Origin: Candidatus Segetimicrobium genomatis
GTDB taxonomy: Bacteria > Sysuimicrobiota > Sysuimicrobiia > Sysuimicrobiales > Segetimicrobiaceae
NCBI GenBank assembly: GCA_005882445.1
Contig: VBAN01000329.1
Span: 5,751 to 10,936 of the forward strand
Length of the DNA stretch: 5,186 bases
Direction: 5' to 3'
This document shows, one piece after another, positions 1 to 4,290 of the stretch. The notes below the pieces were generated by a model, which was given only the letters and a program-made list of their open reading frames with translations, was not told the DNA's origin and did no database searches. A program made the translations under genes and the position numbers. Position 1 is the stretch's first letter. Each line of letters starts with the position of its first letter.

Positions 1-135
1 GATCCAACGTTCTTCCAGTTCCCTGAGCATGAGATGGTCACCAGCACCACGGATACGGTGCCGGGCGTGGTGGCCGGTCCAGACACGCCTCAGCGGGTGT
101 ACGTGTCTTCGGACCAGAACCGCGAGAACCAGTAA
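1..135 (+). CDS. Small peptide of unknown family, 3' end only (paralogue of the gene at 437-640)
   Basis: This is the last 44 codons and TAA stop of a small gene whose start lies before the window. Frame 1 is assigned because it aligns without gaps to the complete small secreted protein at 437-640 (offset 517 bp, starting at Asp-Pro in both). Over the first 29 residues 17 are identical, and the core MVTSTTDTVPGVVAGP matches 13 of 16. At the DNA level positions 34-81 match 551-598 at 42 of 48 bases. The C-terminal tail after the core is polar, ends in SSDQNRENQ and is not conserved between the copies. By analogy with the complete copy it should have an N-terminal signal peptide outside the window. 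A strong intrinsic terminator follows 22 bp after the stop. I do not recognise the family and give no function. The reading frame is well supported by the paralogue; expression is unproven. Confidence 0.7.
   Translation, partial: DPTFFQFPEHEMVTSTTDTVPGVVAGPDTPQRVYVSSDQNRENQ
34..81 (+). repeat. Conserved core of the small peptide gene, copy 1 (copy 2 at 551-598)
   Basis: This 48-bp in-frame segment recurs at 551-598 with 6 differences and no gaps. It encodes MVTSTTDTVPGVVAGP here and MVTGTTDTAQGVVAGP in the second copy. Two of the six differences are silent (GGT/GGC and CCA/CCG). The other four fall in three codons and change Ser to Gly, Val to Ala and Pro to Gln. Conservation stops soon after the core, which fits an old gene duplication in which this segment is under selection. 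Confidence 0.75.
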
Positions 136-157
136 GCACCAAGATCCACCGCAGGTC

Positions 158-193
158 GGCCGCTCGAGCAGGGTGCTCGGGCGGCCGGTTTTT
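158..193 (+). terminator. Intrinsic terminator of the first small peptide gene
   Basis: A 13-bp stem is formed by 158-170 (GGCCGCTCGAGCA) and 174-186 (TGCTCGGGCGGCC). It has a GGG loop and one T-G wobble, and is followed two bases later by TTTTT (189-193). Stem, tight loop and U tract together are the standard rho-independent terminator layout. It lies 22 bp after the stop at 133-135, so the first small gene is probably transcribed separately from the second. Confidence 0.9.
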
Positions 194-436
194 CCCCCGC
201 TCGAGCTTGGCATCCGTCGATGGTATTGGGGGCAGCGCACCGGTGCGGTAAACAGCGCGAACGAGAGGAAACAAACGACCGTAAGGGGGGATTCCTTAAG
301 GGAACCCCGGCATCGAGAGCGTGTAACAACTTCGTGAAAGCAGGACGGTTTGGGAATGTCTACTGCCTGCGATGGGTATATGGGAGGTGGAGATAAGAAA
401 CGCTCCAAATCAGCAAGAAGAAGGAGATGGATTCAG
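194..436 (+). other. Long non-coding stretch, possible structured leader of the second small peptide gene
   Basis: I see no convincing gene in this stretch, which is richer in A and purines than its surroundings. It holds a 12-bp perfect palindrome (236-247), a hairpin with GGGG-A-TTCC (287-295) pairing with GGAACCCC (301-308) around a 5-base loop, and two possible longer-range pairings: CATCG 311-315 with CGATG 370-374, and CAGG 341-344 with CCTG 366-369. It ends in a purine-rich run with the ribosome binding site AAGGAG (421-426). The second gene must be transcribed from within or before this stretch, because the terminator at 158-193 closes the upstream gene. No promoter pair with normal spacing stands out. 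It matches no riboswitch consensus I could recall. It may be a folded 5' leader or simply a promoter region. Confidence 0.4.
236..247. repeat. 12-bp perfect palindrome (CGCACCGGTGCG)
   Basis: CGCACC is followed directly by its reverse complement GGTGCG, with no spacer. It sits 190 bp before the start of the second small peptide gene and just after the upstream terminator. A spacerless palindrome is typical of a dimeric protein's DNA site rather than of an RNA hairpin, which would need a loop. In GC-rich DNA such a sequence can also arise by chance, so an operator role is only a suggestion. Confidence 0.4.
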
Positions 437-640
437 ATGCGGCAGCTACTGGCAGTAGCAGTGTTTGGTTCGATTCTGGCCTTCACCGCCTCCGCGGCGC
501 TGGCAGAGGGGAACGTCGATCCGAGGTTGCTCGAGTCCCCTGTGAGTCAGATGGTCACCGGCACCACGGATACGGCCCAGGGCGTGGTGGCCGGCCCGAC
601 CACGATTGATGGCACGTTAGTGAACAACCACGAGAAGTAA
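437..640 (+). CDS. Small secreted protein of unknown family (67 aa, Sec signal peptide)
   Basis: The 67-residue product starts with a classic Sec signal peptide: MRQ, then the hydrophobic stretch LLAVAVFGSILAFTASAALA, with predicted signal peptidase I cleavage after Ala23 (A-L-A before EGN). The mature peptide would be about 44 residues with no cysteine. It contains the conserved core MVTGTTDTAQGVVAGP (residues 39-54) and a short polar tail ending in NNHEK. ATG 437 is chosen because AAGGAG (421-426) lies 10 bases upstream and the signal peptide begins there; an in-frame upstream ATG at 350 would add an Arg/Lys-rich, unlikely N-terminus. The tail-truncated gene at 1-135 is its paralogue. The stop is followed 23 bp later by a hairpin. 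No known family is recognised. A structural, signalling or surface role are all possible; only export is supported. Confidence 0.75.
   Translation: MRQLLAVAVFGSILAFTASAALAEGNVDPRLLESPVSQMVTGTTDTAQGVVAGPTTIDGTLVNNHEK
551..598 (+). repeat. Conserved core of the small peptide gene, copy 2 (copy 1 at 34-81)
   Basis: This is the second copy of the 48-bp core (42 of 48 bases identical to 34-81), inside the complete small secreted protein gene. Upstream of it both copies also share an Asp-Pro and a further Pro in register, while downstream sequence diverges except for one Thr. Confidence 0.75.
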
Positions 641-663
641 GTAAAGCGTCAGGATCGGCAGCA

Positions 664-699
664 CGGCAGCCGCTCGGGGATGAGCCCGTGCGGCTGTCG
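664..699 (+). terminator. Probable terminator hairpin after the small secreted protein gene
   Basis: CGGCAGCCGC (664-673) pairs with GCGGCTGTCG (690-699), with one G-T wobble. Inside, after a T/T mismatch, CGGG (675-678) pairs with CCCG (685-688) around a 6-base loop. The result is a stem of about 14 pairs. The 3' tract is poor (CATTCTTCCC), so termination may be weaker than at 158-193 or factor assisted. It begins 23 bp after the stop and lies before the candidate promoter of the next gene, as a transcript end should. Confidence 0.6.
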
Positions 700-729
700 G
701 CATTCTTCCCACCCGGGCTCAGGATCTTG

Positions 730-759
730 TTGACAGGCCCCCCGATCCCGCTCGATAGG
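730..759 (+). promoter_or_regulatory. Candidate sigma70-type promoter for the geranylgeranyl-reductase-type gene
   Basis: A perfect -35 box TTGACA (730-735) is followed after 18 bp by GATAGG (754-759), which matches only 3 of 6 bases of a -10 box. Transcription would begin near 766, leaving about 29 bases before ATG 795. The position, just after a terminator-like hairpin and just before the gene, supports it. The weak -10 keeps confidence low. Confidence 0.35.
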
Positions 760-794
760 GTCGCCTCCCATCGGTGGCGAAGACATCGCCGCCA

Positions 795-2015
795 ATGGGG
801 GAATGGCGTGATGTGGTGGTGGTCGGGGCGGGCCCGGGCGGGTCTGCGGCGGCGCACTATCTCGCCAGGCGCGGGGTCGACGTCCTGCTCGTTGATAAAG
901 CCGAGTTTCCCCGCGAAAAGACGTGCGGCGACGGCCTGACGCCCAGGGCGGCCGCGGTGCTGCACGACATGGGCGTCCTCGACGCCCTGCTCCGGGTGGG
1001 GCGGCCGATCAGCGGGGCGGAGATCGTCTCGCCCGACGGCTACTCCACCGGCGCTCCGGTTCCATCGCAGCGTGGTGTGCCCGCGTCGATGCTGGTCGTT
1101 CCGCGGATCACGCTCGACAACGTTCTCCGCAAGCGCGCGATCCAGAGTGGAGCGCAGTTCGAGGGCGGAGTGCTCGTCAGCGGCGTGGAGGCGGCGGCCG
1201 GGGGGGTCGTGATCAAGGCCGAGCAGGCCGGGCGTCCGCTGGTGATCAAAGCTCGGCTGGCCATGCTGGCGACGGGCGCTTCCATTGGCCTTCTGAAGCG
1301 GCTGGGCCTGCTCGCGAAGGCGCCGGCGGTGATGCTGGCCGCCCGCGCGTACTTCGACGGTATCCGGGGTCTGACCGATCGCATCCAGATCCGGTTCGAC
1401 GGCGTCCCGCTTCCCGGATACGGCTGGATTTTTCCGGTCTCGCCGTCGTCGGCCAACGTGGGCGCGGGCTTCTTTCCGCCACGGTGGTCCCGCCGTGCGC
1501 CCGCCAGCCCCCGCGCGGTTCTTGACATGTTCCTGCGGGGCCGGTTCGTCAGCGCCGCGCTCGACGGCGCCCATCAGGCCGGGCCGGCGAAATCGTATCC
1601 CCTCCGCGTAGACTTCCCCGATGCTCCGACCTTTGGCGGCGGCATGCTCCTGGTGGGCGAAGCGGCGGGGCTGGTGAACCCGTTGACCGGCGAAGGGATC
1701 GATTACGCCCTGGAGTCCGCGCAGATCGCCGCCGAGCACGCCGCGCGCGGGCTGGCCGAGGGCACCCTGTCACTGAAGCGCTGCGAAGAGTATGACCGGC
1801 ACCTGCGCGCGCGGTTTGGGCGGCTGTTCACGTTCTGCCGGCGGGTGCGCGACGCATCCTTGAACGCCACGCTGCTCAACCGGCTGGCGCGGATCGCCTC
1901 GGGACGCGATGACCTCAAGATGTTGCTCATCAACGTCGCGCTCGGCAACCGGGAGGTCTCCGAGACGCTGTCGGTGGCCACGGCGCTGAAGAAGGCGTTC
2001 GCGCTTGCCAGATAG
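795..2015 (+). CDS. FAD-dependent oxidoreductase, geranylgeranyl reductase family
   Basis: The 406-residue flavoprotein probably reduces isoprenoid double bonds. It has the N-terminal dinucleotide-binding fold GAGPGG (11-16) with an acidic residue after the second strand (Asp34), then FPREKTCGDGL (38-48), typical of this family. It also has a central ATG motif (LATGAS, 158-163), the substrate-site signature core YGWIFP (209-214) and the second FAD motif GEAAGLVNPLTGEGI (288-302). Length and motif order fit the geranylgeranyl reductase group (FixC-like), whose members reduce chlorophyll, archaeal lipid or menaquinone side chains. Nothing nearby tells which substrate applies; a menaquinone side chain is a reasonable bacterial guess. 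ATG 795 is chosen because the Rossmann strand follows at once. GTG 774 would add seven residues; neither start has a clear ribosome binding site. The gene converges on the DoxX gene with a 178-bp gap. Confidence 0.9.
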   Translation: MGEWRDVVVVGAGPGGSAAAHYLARRGVDVLLVDKAEFPREKTCGDGLTPRAAAVLHDMGVLDALLRVGRPISGAEIVSPDGYSTGAPVPSQRGVPASMLVVPRITLDNVLRKRAIQSGAQFEGGVLVSGVEAAAGGVVIKAEQAGRPLVIKARLAMLATGASIGLLKRLGLLAKAPAVMLAARAYFDGIRGLTDRIQIRFDGVPLPGYGWIFPVSPSSANVGAGFFPPRWSRRAPASPRAVLDMFLRGRFVSAALDGAHQAGPAKSYPLRVDFPDAPTFGGGMLLVGEAAGLVNPLTGEGIDYALESAQIAAEHAARGLAEGTLSLKRCEEYDRHLRARFGRLFTFCRRVRDASLNATLLNRLARIASGRDDLKMLLINVALGNREVSETLSVATALKKAFALAR

Positions 2016-2120
2016 GGAGAAGCCCGTGGGGCCGCGCGGTTCCGCCGATCAGGACGGCGGGGACGGCACCACCGAATGCCGGTCCGGTAATGCCGCGCCC
2101 ACCTGGTCCGGTCTGTGAAA

Positions 2121-2142
2121 GCCGATCGAAGGCCGATCGAAG
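2121..2142 (+). repeat. Tandem duplication of an 11-bp unit (GCCGATCGAAG)
   Basis: Two exact adjacent copies of GCCGATCGAAG (2121-2131 and 2132-2142) lie in the 178-bp gap between the convergent reductase and DoxX genes. A looser repeat, GGTCCGGT, occurs at 2081-2088 and 2105-2112. This is most likely a small slippage duplication in non-coding DNA. A hairpin at 2042-2060 is the only other structure seen in the gap, and it has no T tract. Confidence 0.6.
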
Positions 2143-2193
2143 CGAGGAGTAGGACAAAGGTAAGCGTGGAGTAGAGCTAAGGTAAAGCCGCTG

Positions 2194-2706
2194 TTACGCG
2201 GCGGCCGGGCGGGATTGCACTTCGGCCGGCTTGCGGGCCGAGTGGATCATGCCCCAGAGATACCCGATGATCGCCGCGACCACGACGATCGTCGTGAGGC
2301 TCGACGGAAGGCGGGTCCCCAGAAGGGCGTCCAGAGAGAACGCGCCCGGACCCGAGATCCCGACCGCGATCGCCACCGCCAGGTGAACGAGCGGGTACTC
2401 AAAACCTCCACTGGTGTTCCACAGCTTCCCCCAGTGGAACTTCGTGATCGCGGTCAGCATCGCCGAGCCGATCGCGATCGAGCCCAGAGGGCTCAGGAAC
2501 CCGATGGCAAAGAGCAGGCCGCCGGCAAACTCCGACAACCCTCCGAGGAGAGCCCAAAAGGGCGCCGGCCGATATCCGACCGACCCGAGGAACGTGCTGG
2601 TGCCGCGCAGCCCGTGCCCCCCAAACAGACCGAAGAGTTTTTGCGCTCCATGCCCGGCAACGAGCAGGCCTGCGGTCAGCCGAAGAATCAAGAGTGCAAC
2701 ATCCAT
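2194..2706 (-). CDS. DoxX family membrane protein
   Basis: The 170-residue integral membrane protein belongs to the DoxX family. Hydrophobic segments lie at about residues 3-22, 50-71, 74-90, 105-119 and 137-155. Family-like features are the first helix ending in GHGAQKLFG (18-26), the GGLSEFAGGLL segment with a charged Glu59 inside a helix, GFEYPL (101-106) and GPGAFSLDALL (119-129). The C-terminus is polar and Ala-rich. The start is ATG 2706, not the upstream in-frame TTG 2730, because a perfect GGAGGTG site lies six bases before the ATG. DoxX-like proteins are poorly defined biochemically. Some are linked to thiol, quinone or catechol stress; in Bacillus, HxlR-type regulators control a DoxX gene (catD). 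The divergent neighbour here is an HxlR-type regulator sharing the promoter region, so the pair probably forms a regulator-target unit. Confidence 0.9.
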   Translation of the reverse strand: MDVALLILRLTAGLLVAGHGAQKLFGLFGGHGLRGTSTFLGSVGYRPAPFWALLGGLSEFAGGLLFAIGFLSPLGSIAIGSAMLTAITKFHWGKLWNTSGGFEYPLVHLAVAIAVGISGPGAFSLDALLGTRLPSSLTTIVVVAAIIGYLWGMIHSARKPAEVQSRPAAA

Positions 2707-2712
2707 CCGTCT

Positions 2713-2719
2713 CACCTCC
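2713..2719 (-). promoter_or_regulatory. Ribosome binding site deciding the DoxX start
   Basis: On the minus strand GGAGGTG matches the 16S anti-Shine-Dalgarno sequence fully and lies six bases upstream of ATG 2706. It falls inside the longer reading frame that would start at TTG 2730. This argues strongly that the true protein starts at 2706 (170 residues rather than 178). Confidence 0.8.
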
Positions 2720-2767
2720 GCATGCTCCAACGCGTCTCAAGGCATACTGCCGGTGGTGCATGGGTTA

Positions 2768-2782
2768 CTTACCTTCCGTAAG
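2768..2782. promoter_or_regulatory. Candidate operator: CTTAC-N5-GTAAG inverted repeat
   Basis: CTTAC (2768-2772) and GTAAG (2778-2782) are perfect inverted arms around CTTCC. The site overlaps the end of the predicted doxX -10 box (2781-2786) and its expected start point near 2774. A dimeric repressor bound here would block doxX. The HxlR-type regulator encoded next door is the obvious candidate, as winged-helix dimers of this family bind short palindromes. No binding evidence exists in the sequence itself. Confidence 0.55.
2773..2780 (+). repeat. Direct repeat CTTCCGTA, copy 1 (copy 2 at 2814-2821)
   Basis: The octamer CTTCCGTA occurs at 2773-2780, at the expected doxX start point, and again at 2814-2821, in the spacer of the hxlR promoter. 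The copies are 41 bp apart, close to four helical turns, so they present the same face of DNA. They could let one regulator act on both promoters. An eight-base repeat in 150 bp is suggestive only. Confidence 0.45.
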
Positions 2783-2809
2783 GATACGCCGTTCACTTCC
2801 TCTTGTCAA
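2781..2809 (-). promoter_or_regulatory. Predicted sigma70-type promoter of the DoxX gene
   Basis: Read on the minus strand: perfect -35 TTGACA (2809-2804), exactly 17 bp, then TATCCT (2786-2781), matching 4 of 6 bases of the -10 consensus. Transcription should start near 2774, giving a leader of about 67 bases that includes the GGAGGTG site. Its -35 box lies on the opposite strand of the -35 box of the divergent regulator promoter. Confidence 0.7.
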
Positions 2810-2831
2810 GTTGCTTCCGTATTGTTAGTAT
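2803..2831 (+). promoter_or_regulatory. Predicted sigma70-type promoter of the HxlR-type regulator gene
   Basis: TTGTCA (2803-2808, 5 of 6), then exactly 17 bp, then TAGTAT (2826-2831, 4 of 6). Transcription should begin near 2838, about 21 bases before ATG 2859. The -35 hexamer overlaps that of the doxX promoter by five bases inside the palindrome CTTGTCAAG (2802-2810), so polymerase can occupy only one promoter at a time. Confidence 0.7.
2814..2821 (+). repeat. Direct repeat CTTCCGTA, copy 2 (copy 1 at 2773-2780)
   Basis: This second copy of the octamer lies between the -35 and -10 boxes of the predicted hxlR promoter. Unlike copy 1 it is not embedded in a CTTAC/GTAAG inverted repeat. If it is a regulator half site, its position suggests autoregulation. 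Confidence 0.45.
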
Positions 2832-2858
2832 AAAGGCAGGGGAAGAGAGGCGCCGCTC

Positions 2859-3194
2859 ATGAAGGACGTTGCGCAGATCTGTCCGCTGTATCACAAGGCC
2901 ATCGAGCTGGTGGGCAAGCGCTGGACCGGCGCCATCATCGAGGCGCTGATGACCGGCTCCCGCCGGTTCGGGGAGCTATTGGAGGCGGTGCCCGGGTTGC
3001 ACGACCGCCTGCTCTCGGAGCGTCTCAAGGAACTCGAGACGGAAGGCCTGGTGCGGCGGCGGGTGCACGCGGAGACGCCGGTGCGGATCCAGTACGAGCT
3101 CACCGCCAAGGGCCGGGATCTGAAAAAGGTCGTGGCCGAGGTTCAGCGGTGGGCCGACCGCTGGCTTCACGCGCCCTCAGGCACCCGCGGGTAG
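2859..3194 (+). CDS. HxlR family winged-helix transcriptional regulator
   Basis: The 111-residue protein is of typical HxlR length. The N-terminus has the family pattern C8-P9 followed by AIELVGKRWTGAIIEAL (14-30). The helix-turn-helix runs from RRFGELLEAVPGLHDRLLSERLKELETEGLVRRR (35-68), and the wing ends in YELTAKG (79-85). Cys8 is the only cysteine. In family members such as YodB an N-terminal cysteine at the equivalent place senses quinones, aldehydes or disulfide stress, so a one-cysteine redox or electrophile switch is plausible. A purine-rich run GGAAGAGAGG (2841-2850) lies eight bases before the ATG. The gene is divergent from doxX and shares its promoter region, so it probably controls doxX and itself. 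Its last 18 bp overlap the end of the ligase gene on the other strand. Family assignment is firm; the signal is inferred. Confidence 0.9.
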   Translation: MKDVAQICPLYHKAIELVGKRWTGAIIEALMTGSRRFGELLEAVPGLHDRLLSERLKELETEGLVRRRVHAETPVRIQYELTAKGRDLKKVVAEVQRWADRWLHAPSGTRG

Positions 3195-4217
3195 CACCGC
3201 GTCCCGCGCGGCTCTGTCGGGCCGCAGACCTTTCAACGCCGCATGGCGGAGGCCGTCGCCCGTGCGCTGTTTATATTCCACCTCGACCACCACGGCGGGT
3301 TTGACCCAACGAGGGGAGACCTCCACCCGAACCTCGCCGAAGTGATCCCGCAGCGTGGGCGCCGGCACGAACGGACAGGTCTTCCGCGGCGTCGCCTGGA
3401 GATCCCGGAGGATGCGCCGGCGAGCTTCCTCCGGCAGGCCGCTCCCCACCAGCCCCGCGTACCGCAGTCTGCCGCTGCGATCGTACTGCCCCACGATGAG
3501 CGCGCCGAGGTGGCCTGGGCGCGGAGCGAGGTAGCCGCCTACGACGAATTCATCGCGGTGCCGCACGGAGATCTTGACCCAATCCCGCGTCCGCACCCCC
3601 GGCCGGTAAGGGCTGGCCCGCCGCTTCGCCACCACGCCTTCGAGGCCGAGCCTGGCGCACTCCCTGAAGGCGAGCCGTCCGTCCATCCCCGAGAGGGCCT
3701 CGGTGATCCGGACCGCCTCCGTGGCCAGGGCGGGATGAAGGCCGCGCAGGACCGCCTGGCGGTCCTCGAGCGTCCGGGTGAGCAGCGGATGGCCGTGGAC
3801 GTAGAGGCAGTCGAACACCATGTACGCGAGCACCCCCGACATGCGCTTTCGCGGGTGGAGCCACTGCTGAAGGGCCTCGAAGTCGGGCAGGCCCTTTTCG
3901 TTCAGCACCACCATCTCGCCATCGAGCACCAGGCTCGTCGGGAACTCCCGAAGCGCCTCGGCGACCGGCCGGAACGTCTCCGTGAACGAATAGAGGTTGC
4001 GGGAGAGCAGGCGCACGGCGCCGTTGTGAATCAGGGCGATGACGCGAAAACCATCCCACTTGGGCTCGTATACCCAGTCGGGGTCGTTGAACGGATGCGG
4101 CGCGGCTTCGGCGAGCATCGGCGCGAGCGATCTCGGAAAGGGGGCGGCGCCCGCGGGATGCAGACCCAGGCGCGCCAGCGCCCGAGAGACGATGAGGATG
4201 GACGCCGGGGGAGACAC
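3177..4217 (-). CDS. ATP-dependent DNA ligase, stand-alone (LigC / LigD-ligase type)
   Basis: The 346-residue protein contains the nucleotidyltransferase and OB domains only, so it should seal DNA nicks using ATP. Motif I is EPKWDGFR (51-58), with Lys53 the adenylation residue. SRN (72-74), motif III LDGEMVV (98-104), motif IIIa YMVFD (132-136), motif IV EGVVAK (193-198), motif V WVKIS (213-217) and motif VI RPDR (332-335) follow in order. EPKWDGFR and the length resemble mycobacterial LigC; the OB region EFVVGGYL also resembles LigD ligase domains. Two details are unusual: motif V has Ser217 where a second lysine is common, and motif VI ends in Arg rather than Lys. GTG 4217 is the first start after an in-frame stop, with no clear ribosome binding site; ATG 4119 would remove conserved LAPMLA. 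No Ku or polymerase gene is visible. The likely role is repair, perhaps base excision or end joining. Confidence 0.9.
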   Translation of the reverse strand: MSPPASILIVSRALARLGLHPAGAAPFPRSLAPMLAEAAPHPFNDPDWVYEPKWDGFRVIALIHNGAVRLLSRNLYSFTETFRPVAEALREFPTSLVLDGEMVVLNEKGLPDFEALQQWLHPRKRMSGVLAYMVFDCLYVHGHPLLTRTLEDRQAVLRGLHPALATEAVRITEALSGMDGRLAFRECARLGLEGVVAKRRASPYRPGVRTRDWVKISVRHRDEFVVGGYLAPRPGHLGALIVGQYDRSGRLRYAGLVGSGLPEEARRRILRDLQATPRKTCPFVPAPTLRDHFGEVRVEVSPRWVKPAVVVEVEYKQRTGDGLRHAALKGLRPDRAARDAVLPAGA

Positions 4218-4275
4218 GTCAGCCGGTCAGGAGGAAAGCCTGCCGGACGTCGTGAACCAGGGGACCAGCCGATTC

Positions 4276-4282
4276 AGGGGAG
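4276..4282 (+). promoter_or_regulatory. Ribosome binding site of the first cyclic-nucleotide-binding protein
   Basis: AGGGGAG lies eight bases before ATG 4291 and decides this start. A stronger AGGAGG (4229-4234) lies further upstream, five bases before an in-frame CTG (4240) and 17 before an in-frame GTG (4252). Neither of those extends recognisable homology, so they are not preferred. Confidence 0.6.
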
Positions 4283-4290
4283 CGACGCCG

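Noticed and set aside
350..382. TTGGGA ... TATATG as a promoter for the small secreted protein
   Set aside because: The spacer is 21 bp, too long for a normal sigma70 promoter, and the -35 match is only 4 of 6.
350..436. N-terminal extension of the small secreted protein from ATG 350
   Set aside because: It would place an Arg/Lys-rich, non-conserved stretch before the signal peptide, has no ribosome binding site, and skips the good one at 421-426.
194..436. Group II intron, RNase P RNA or known riboswitch in the leader
   Set aside because: I compared by eye with remembered consensus elements (GTGYG 5' end, domain V, GAGGAAAGTCC, cobalamin, c-di-GMP) and found no adequate match.
555..1739. 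Long open frame on the minus strand (394 codons) opposite the reductase gene
   Set aside because: It is a shadow of a GC-rich gene. The product is Arg/Pro/His-rich with no recognisable domain, while the plus-strand frame carries full FAD motifs.
2042..2060. CCGCCG/CGGCGG hairpin as a terminator of the reductase gene
   Set aside because: The stem is only 6 bp and no T tract follows on either strand, and such short GC stems are common by chance in this composition.
2182..2204. GCCGC/GCGGC hairpin at the end of the DoxX gene as a terminator
   Set aside because: It overlaps the stop codon and has no T tract on the minus strand.
2215..2781. Open frame on the plus strand opposite DoxX
   Set aside because: The product is highly charged and lacks a domain, and it covers the doxX ribosome binding site and promoter region.
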